DNA of 64,000 bases, taken from Selaginella moellendorffii. Its lineage: Eukaryota > Streptophyta > Lycopodiopsida > Selaginellales > Selaginellaceae. Below the pieces are notes generated by a model. The model was not told where the DNA came from. It ran no database searches and was given only the letters and a program-made list of their open reading frames with translations. How positions within the stretch are numbered: position 1 is the stretch's first letter; every line of letters begins with the position of its first letter. The translations under genes were made by a program, and so were the position numbers. Below, piece by piece: positions 57,979 to 64,000 of this stretch. The stretch lies in NCBI RefSeq assembly GCF_000143415.4, contig NW_003314295.1, forward strand, positions 1,597,950 to 1,661,949, given 5' to 3'.

Positions 57979-60900
57979 TGAAATTCCCTCTCTTTCCTCT
58001 TGTTCGGAGTGCAGATTATCCTCCCCAAAGAGAAAAGGATCCCACCCTCTTATAGGAAGACTTGTTCTTGCATGACAAACCTTTTGCTGGTAGGCTAAGG
58101 ACTCACAACAAGAACACACAGCCCAATACCAACACCAATAGCAACTTGCTAGCTTGTTGGTAGATGCTGCAGCAACATCAGTGGCAAAAAAAAAACAGGA
58201 AAGAGAGAGAGAGAGAGAGAAATAAGGGAAAACAAAGGTAAAACTCCTCCTTGGGATCAATCCCCTGAAAAAAGAAAGGAAAGATCCCAATCCCAAACAG
58301 GAGGAGGAGGAGGAGAGGAGAACACTTGGTGTTTGAAACAAGCAGTGTATATACCTATATGCATATATATATATAAGTGAACACTCACACACCCCTCCTC
58401 CATTACCATGGGGGAGGATACCAGTTGAATCAACTAACAACCTAACAAAAGCAGTTGAGTAACTCGTCCCTTGCTCTGGTAACAACAATTATCCCTTTAG
58501 TTGGATTTGGGTTGGAAAAAACAAAAAGAGGAATTTAAAGAAAATGGATAAAATAACCAAAAAAATATCATTTATGTAACGATAATGTAAAAACGTGAAT
58601 TTCCCGGGTATTGGGACACAAAACAGCAACAAGGCAGCAGTGCTGCAGCAGTTACAGCTGCCACTCTGCATTGGCAACGATAACAACAGAACAGGCTTTG
58701 CGAAAGAGACGAGATAACGATAATGTCAAGTGAGGATTTTTGTGGCGGATAGTGGGGCAGGATATAACCCCTCCCCTCTGCAGAGGAGGAATTATCAAAA
58801 ACCTCCCCTGCAGCACGTGGATCTTGCGCAAAGCTGCGAGGGTTTGCGAGAGGGTTAATTCATGGTACGTGGAAGAGGTGGTGAGTGTATTGCCACGCCT
58901 TTCAACCTGGGCGAAATCTTTCCCAGAAAAGTGTAGCGTGGTGGCAAGCAACGCATGGAATGCATTTCTCGTAATAAAATACGAACAGAATAAATTGTGG
59001 TGAATGTTTGGCGGGTGAATTCTTCTCTCGGAGCTTCTTTTGTCTTGGAGTGGGTCGTATTGTTTCCTTTTTCTTGTCTACCACCTTTCCCCCTTGTTCT
59101 TGTTCTTCTTCTGCTTCCCCCTTCTTGGTTTGCGGAGGAGAGAGCTTGATTGGATTGATTGGTGGGTGGCGGTGTGGTGGCAGTACGTCTACGCGCCGCC
59201 GAATGCCTTCCTTGCAGTGATCTCATCCCTGCAAACGTCACGAAACAACGCGATGCAAGCGACCAATTGCCCAAAAAGAGAAAGAAAAGATCCCACAGAT
59301 TCGAAAGCCCGAAAAACTAACTCTCTTTCTTTTCCTTTACATAGCAAAGAACTTTGGCCCCGGGCGGCGGCGGAGGGAACAAATTTCCACAACCTTTTCA
59401 CGTGAAAGAAATCTCGCCTCATTGTAGAGCGAGTCCTGCGTAAACAAAACGAAATATTTTATGCTCTGATTCGAATCCGTGGAGATAACGTAGATTATTG
59501 CTGGCTGTGCATGGCTAGGAATTACAGCTCTTCATGTCTCTCCGCTGTAGTTGACTGGGGTAACACAGCGTTGCATGCGCGACACAAGACCATCAAAGTC
59601 TAAACCAAATCAAATAAAAACTCCATCAAGCACCAAGGACAGGGATCGAACGAAATGCCGCAAAATTCCCTATGTGCCTACCTCGAGCTATGGATGATCA
59701 TCGTTTTAACTTCTCGATGCTCTGCTCGATCGATGTTGCCGTGTCGTGTCCCTTGCCTGGAAACAGGAAGTGGAAAGCGGACAAATGCAGGATCCCAGCG
59801 CAGATCTCATTTGTTCAGACATGAGATCACCATATCCTCCTCATATCTTCCACGCAATTAGGAGGACAAAACGCAGAGGGGACCCAACCAATGACCATTT
59901 GCCAAGGCGGGCACGCAGACGACAAGGCGTGCTTCCACAATACCACCCCATACACACGCCAACGATCGTCCTTTTCCATTATTTCTTTCTCATTCTTCCA
60001 TCCTCTTATACGATGTTACGAACAAGACGCCTTTGCTTTTGTGGCATGGACAACGAGTATAATGAGAGGAGAGGTCCGGGTTTATTTGACTTGCGTGCAA
60101 GGAACATTCCTGTGGGGTGTGTGTCACTCTGGTCAAAGTCTAAGATCCCCTGTTCGAGCACTTACTCTTCCCTAAAGTTCCAGAGATTTTGCATGTAACC
60201 ACAGCAAAAAGTTTTAAAAAACATGGTCTTGTGTGTGTGGATGGCATTTATGCGCAGGAGGACGCAAGAAAAGCAGGCCATGCTTCTTTGTTCTTTGCTT
60301 TTTACTATTCAAATATTTGTTCCTGGGAACATCTGCATACCTCACCTATTGATTGGATGAATGAATTGTTTGGGACTCAAGTTGGCCCCCCAGTGAATAA
60401 TGTCCAAGGTCAATGTTTCGAAGATACCACCAGTCAACGAGAGAAAAAGAAAAAAAGGAACTGGTATGGTTTACTAGTGCATAGTGAGGTGGCCTTTTTA
60501 GCAGCGAAGGCCAGGAGCCAGTCAATGGTCTCCACGTGAATGCCCTCTGTTGGTGCTGGTGGTACACACAATAAGGAACAACCAGAAACTGGGCATCAAA
60601 GGCGCCACCACCTTTCTTTTCTTCTTTCTTATCTCCGTAACTAGAATGATGAATATGCCCGTCTCCCAATTTTGAGAGAGATAGTTTGCTGTTGGCTGGC
60701 TCTGTGTGTTTGCCAAGAGACAGGACACGCAAACAAACGCCCAGCACACATACGCATGAACATGAGCGGATTTTCGTTTCTAGATTTCCTTTATCTCTTT
60801 GTTTTGTTTGGCTTTGTTTTTAGTCTCCGTTGTCTATGAGGTACTATCCCCAGGACGATTGCATGAAAAGGAGAGATTGGGGTGGCTCCATCCAAGCCCA

Positions 60901-61345
60901 GAAGTTTGGACTAGTCCTACTACTACTACTACCTAGGACTTCTTTCAGGGGCATCGAGCAAATGTGTATGAGCTGTTTCGCCATGACTTGTTGGCTCCCA
61001 GTGAAGAATACGATGTCACCACTTTATATATTGTGTTGGGCAGCGCAGCGCAGAAGGCCAGAAGGCCAGCACAACAGTAACAGCAACAGCTTTTGCCCTC
61101 TCCTTCTTCCCCCGCCGCCACCCAAAAACCCAAAGGACAAAGGATACCAAGGGATCTGATATTGAGGTTTGCGCATTTTCATAGCTTGATTTGCCATGGT
61201 TTGTTTCCATCAGACTCAAGTGCTTAAAATAACAAAACCAGTTAATTGGTACCCCTTAACGGTACTTGGTAATAATTGTGCTTTAATCGGAGCCCTAAAA
61301 GGTTAAAACCCTAGGTACCTTGCCTTAAACCCTAGCTACACAGCG
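57979..61345. other. CKX upstream region and long spacer
   Basis: Contains (GA)n/(TC)n tracts near 58205 and a (TA)n tract near 58360. Open frames in this region lack domains or coding-like conservation. I see no supported gene over 3.3 kb. Confidence 0.45.
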
Positions 61346-62259
61346 ATGGTGGTCAAGTGGTGAGTGCTTGCGCAATGGCGCATGTGAATGGGCTCACAGA
61401 GCGTTTGCTTGGATTCTAGGGTTCTTCACTGGCAGCCGTCGGCGGGCGCTCAGGTGACGAGCCAGACGCTGGTGGATTTGTTCCGGAGCATCGAGAGCAT
61501 GAATGGCGTGCGCACCGGGCGGTGGCAGATCACCGCCGCGCAGCACCGGCCTTTCACTCGAGGTATGTAGGTTCGTGGGACCGTGCGCTTGAGCGAGCAA
61601 GTCGGATTGATTTGGAGCGCACTGCGCTGCGCTTGGCACAGACCAGGCCATGGCGATCGACTGCGCAAAGGAGCTCCTGGGTGTGGCGTTTAGCGAATTT
61701 GCAAGCAAGCACTACTTCGTGCTACGCGCCGAGCGAATGGTCGTGGAGGCCGACTCGAGCATCCAGGCCATCATGGAAAAGCTCCAAGTTTACAGGAACA
61801 GGCTTTCCATGGTCTTCGAGGTGGAAAGACACTATTTTTTTTCTTGGATTTCCCGTTCACGATCGTTCTTTTCGTTTCCGTGGCAGGGATTTCAATACCA
61901 GCTCGGTGATTTCCAGCTCAAAGCCGGCCGAGCAGTGCTGTCACAGGCAGAAAATCTCCGAGGCATTGTCCTCGAGGTATATTTTCTTCTCCTCTCTGGA
62001 ACTCGTACAGATAGTTCTAAAGTTTGCACAGGTTGAGTACTCGCCGGTTTCGTCGATCGAGAAAACACGGCAGATGATGCAAGAGTTCGTGGATCTCTGG
62101 CAAGAGGCGATCTCAGCACAGTCCATGAGTGGACGTATCTCGCTCCTAGAACCAAATTTTGCCGAGTACGCGCTCTCAGATACTTATACTTGGCAGCACA
62201 CTGCACTGCAGTACATTTTTTTGTTTGCTTACTTCCTGTCGCAATCCCAAAGAGCATGA
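61346..62259 (+). CDS. MED20: Mediator complex subunit 20
   Basis: Head-module Mediator subunit. Five exons in phase: 61346-61359, 61420-61562, 61642-61820, 61887-61976 and 62032-62259, total 217 residues. The first exon has only 14 nt, and its last two bases join exon 2 to make MVVKWVLHWQPSAG, the conserved start. Further family text: VVEADSSIQAIMEKLQVYRN, GFQYQLGDFQLKAGRAVLSQ, AENLRGIVLEVEYSPVSSIE and LEPNFAEYALSDTYTWQHTA. AAACCCTA occurs twice just upstream (61306 and 61327). Confidence 0.93.
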
Positions 62260-64000
62260 TCGCAATCAACACATCTCTCTTCTAGTTCGAGGTGATTTTC
62301 TTTCCTGCTGTCCAAGTATTAACATATATCGCTCCAGAACATGTATGTTAGTTAGAGGTTAGACAAAGCAATGTAAGGGGTATCATCTGATAGACTAGCT
62401 AGACGCTACATCCACACACAAAGAGAAAGAATTCGCAACTGGTTAATGTTCTCAATGCATCCTGGAATCCTGATCATCTTAAACGGGAGTTCAAATCATT
62501 TAAGGTTAGTGTTTGCAAAATTCTTGTTTGCTCCAGACCTGCTCACTAGATTACGACATTTTTTTAATACAATTATTGAAAATTTTATTATCAATGTCAC
62601 ATTTAATAGACTTTCAAATGTTAAAATTTAACTTTGTGAGGGCCAAGTGTACGGCTACAATGCCATATATTAATATTAATGTAGTGGGATTTTGGTAGTT
62701 GTCGGATTGATTTCAATTCAAACCACTTGCTTTTGTATATAAGTTAGGGTTTTTGGGCTAATTGATATGCACATTTTCTGTATTCCCTTTTCATATTCCA
62801 AGCACTCACAATAGTTTTATTATAAAATAAATAAAAATTTAATTATAAATATAATTTATTAAATCATAACACATATAAAAATGTAAAAAGAAATTTTTTT
62901 AGTTAAATACAGAATGCATTTTACCATATTGGCATTATAATCTCCTTGAAGAATCACTCATAGAAGCTACACACTATACAAACTCAAGCAAAAGTCGTGT
63001 TTGATATTAGGAAACTAGCATGAGATAGGTTAGATGCTAAGGGCACTCACTAAACCCTAAATACAAATTATATATATGTATCAAAAGAATATACTGATTT
63101 CCACATATAGTGCTCTCTATTGGGAAATTCATCTCAACATTAGTATAGATAGATAGTATAGATAGTATATGTCTAAAGGATAATAGGATGACCACAAGGA
63201 AACACTAGTGGTATAAGCATAGCCATAGTAAATTTATTTTCTAGCAATTTCAAGCACTCTAGAAAATCAATATTGAGCAAACAATCTTTAAATGGATCTA
63301 AGAATATATTATTGTGTTTTTTCTTGTGATATGTACTTTGTTTTCTATATTATAGAGCATTTTAGATAATGTGAAATTATACTAGGTATGTATTAGCAAA
63401 TTCTAATCATAGCTCATTTCTGGGATATCATGCTACAACTTTCATATATCTATTCTAAAGATTGGATATGAGTAAGCAATTTTAAAAACACTCAAAATAA
63501 CTAATGGATGCAAGATTTCTCAAAAAATTATGTACAAAACAAGAATAAGAAACATACATTTCCTTTTAACAACTAATGGACTATGTGATATTTAAATCTA
63601 AATATAACATATTTGATGATCATATAATTATTAATAGACACATGGGTTGATGAACTCAATACAGTGATGAGGCTCCATCCAAACCACTATCACCTTGAGC
63701 TTTAAAAAAAAACAAATCCAATAATATTAATAAAATAGAAAAAAAACCAATAAGGTTAGAGGCCTATTGATTTAATTTATGGCTACCTATATACCAATTA
63801 AAAATCCATACCTTTTGTTATGAAATCACTTGCTATTTTGTTTACTTTCAATTAAAGAATTGTCTATAAATCAGTTGTTATTCAATTGTAATTACCATTT
63901 TTTTTTTGTTATACAACTGTTTCACCAATATTGGCCTAGAATACACCACCAACTTTCATCTCTAGAAGATCAAATTTAGAGATACTATTAGTAAGATATT
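62260..64000. other. AT-rich spacer
   Basis: Strongly AT-rich sequence with poly-A/T runs. Short open frames up to 67 codons carry no motif. I see no gene. Confidence 0.45.

Noticed and set aside
58720-59420. Possible gene from open frames upstream of CKX
   Set aside because: No domain, no consistent splice sites and biased composition.

Overview
The window looks like nuclear DNA of a land plant, most likely the lycophyte Selaginella (S. moellendorffii or a close relative). The genes are plant families: class I KNOX, cytokinin dehydrogenase, PPR, DUF538, RBOH, IFRD, chloroplast RNase J. They sit close together and are cut by many introns of only about 45-60 nt, such as the 46-nt KNOX intron at 985-1030. 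The species call is an inference from this architecture and was not checked by a search.

Left gene-dense block (about 0.5-19.3 kb): KNOX homeobox gene, divergent thioredoxin-like gene, a short signal-peptide gene, alpha/beta-hydrolase, IFRD/SAT32-type regulator, formamidase with a broken partial copy just downstream of it, DUF1764 protein, RNase J, SpoU/TrmJ-type RNA methyltransferase, NAC-alpha, a 71-residue probable complex I subunit, a DNAJC17-like J protein, tRNA-His(GTG) and a DUF538 protein. Many are housekeeping genes for RNA or protein handling, and several are divergent pairs 60-400 bp apart with telo-box-like AAACCCTA motifs.

Middle block (about 19.4-44.2 kb): relics and repeats around two long reading frames, a PPR gene (25.3-27.2 kb, minus) and a FYVE protein of about 1008 residues with seven two-helix repeats (27.4-30.7 kb, plus). 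The relics are an RBOH oxidase that lost its NADPH-binding part, dispersed repeats, two short copia-type LTR elements inside one arm of a foldback repeat, an AT-rich tandem duplication, an N-terminal retinoblastoma-related fragment, and a 4-kb mosaic of pieces copied from genes still present in the window (NDPK, PPR, nucleotidyltransferase).

Right gene-dense block (about 44.7-62.3 kb): NDPK and a noncanonical nucleotidyltransferase (divergent pair), a PPR relic, LSM7, a coiled-coil protein, a membrane-anchored cyclophilin-like protein, BFR2/AATF, a cluster of four tRNA-like sequences, a cytosolic-type cytokinin dehydrogenase and Mediator subunit 20. Exon chains were joined by hand from GT-AG or GC-AG sites, phase and family motifs. 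I saw no CRISPR array, bacterial operon or complete virus.
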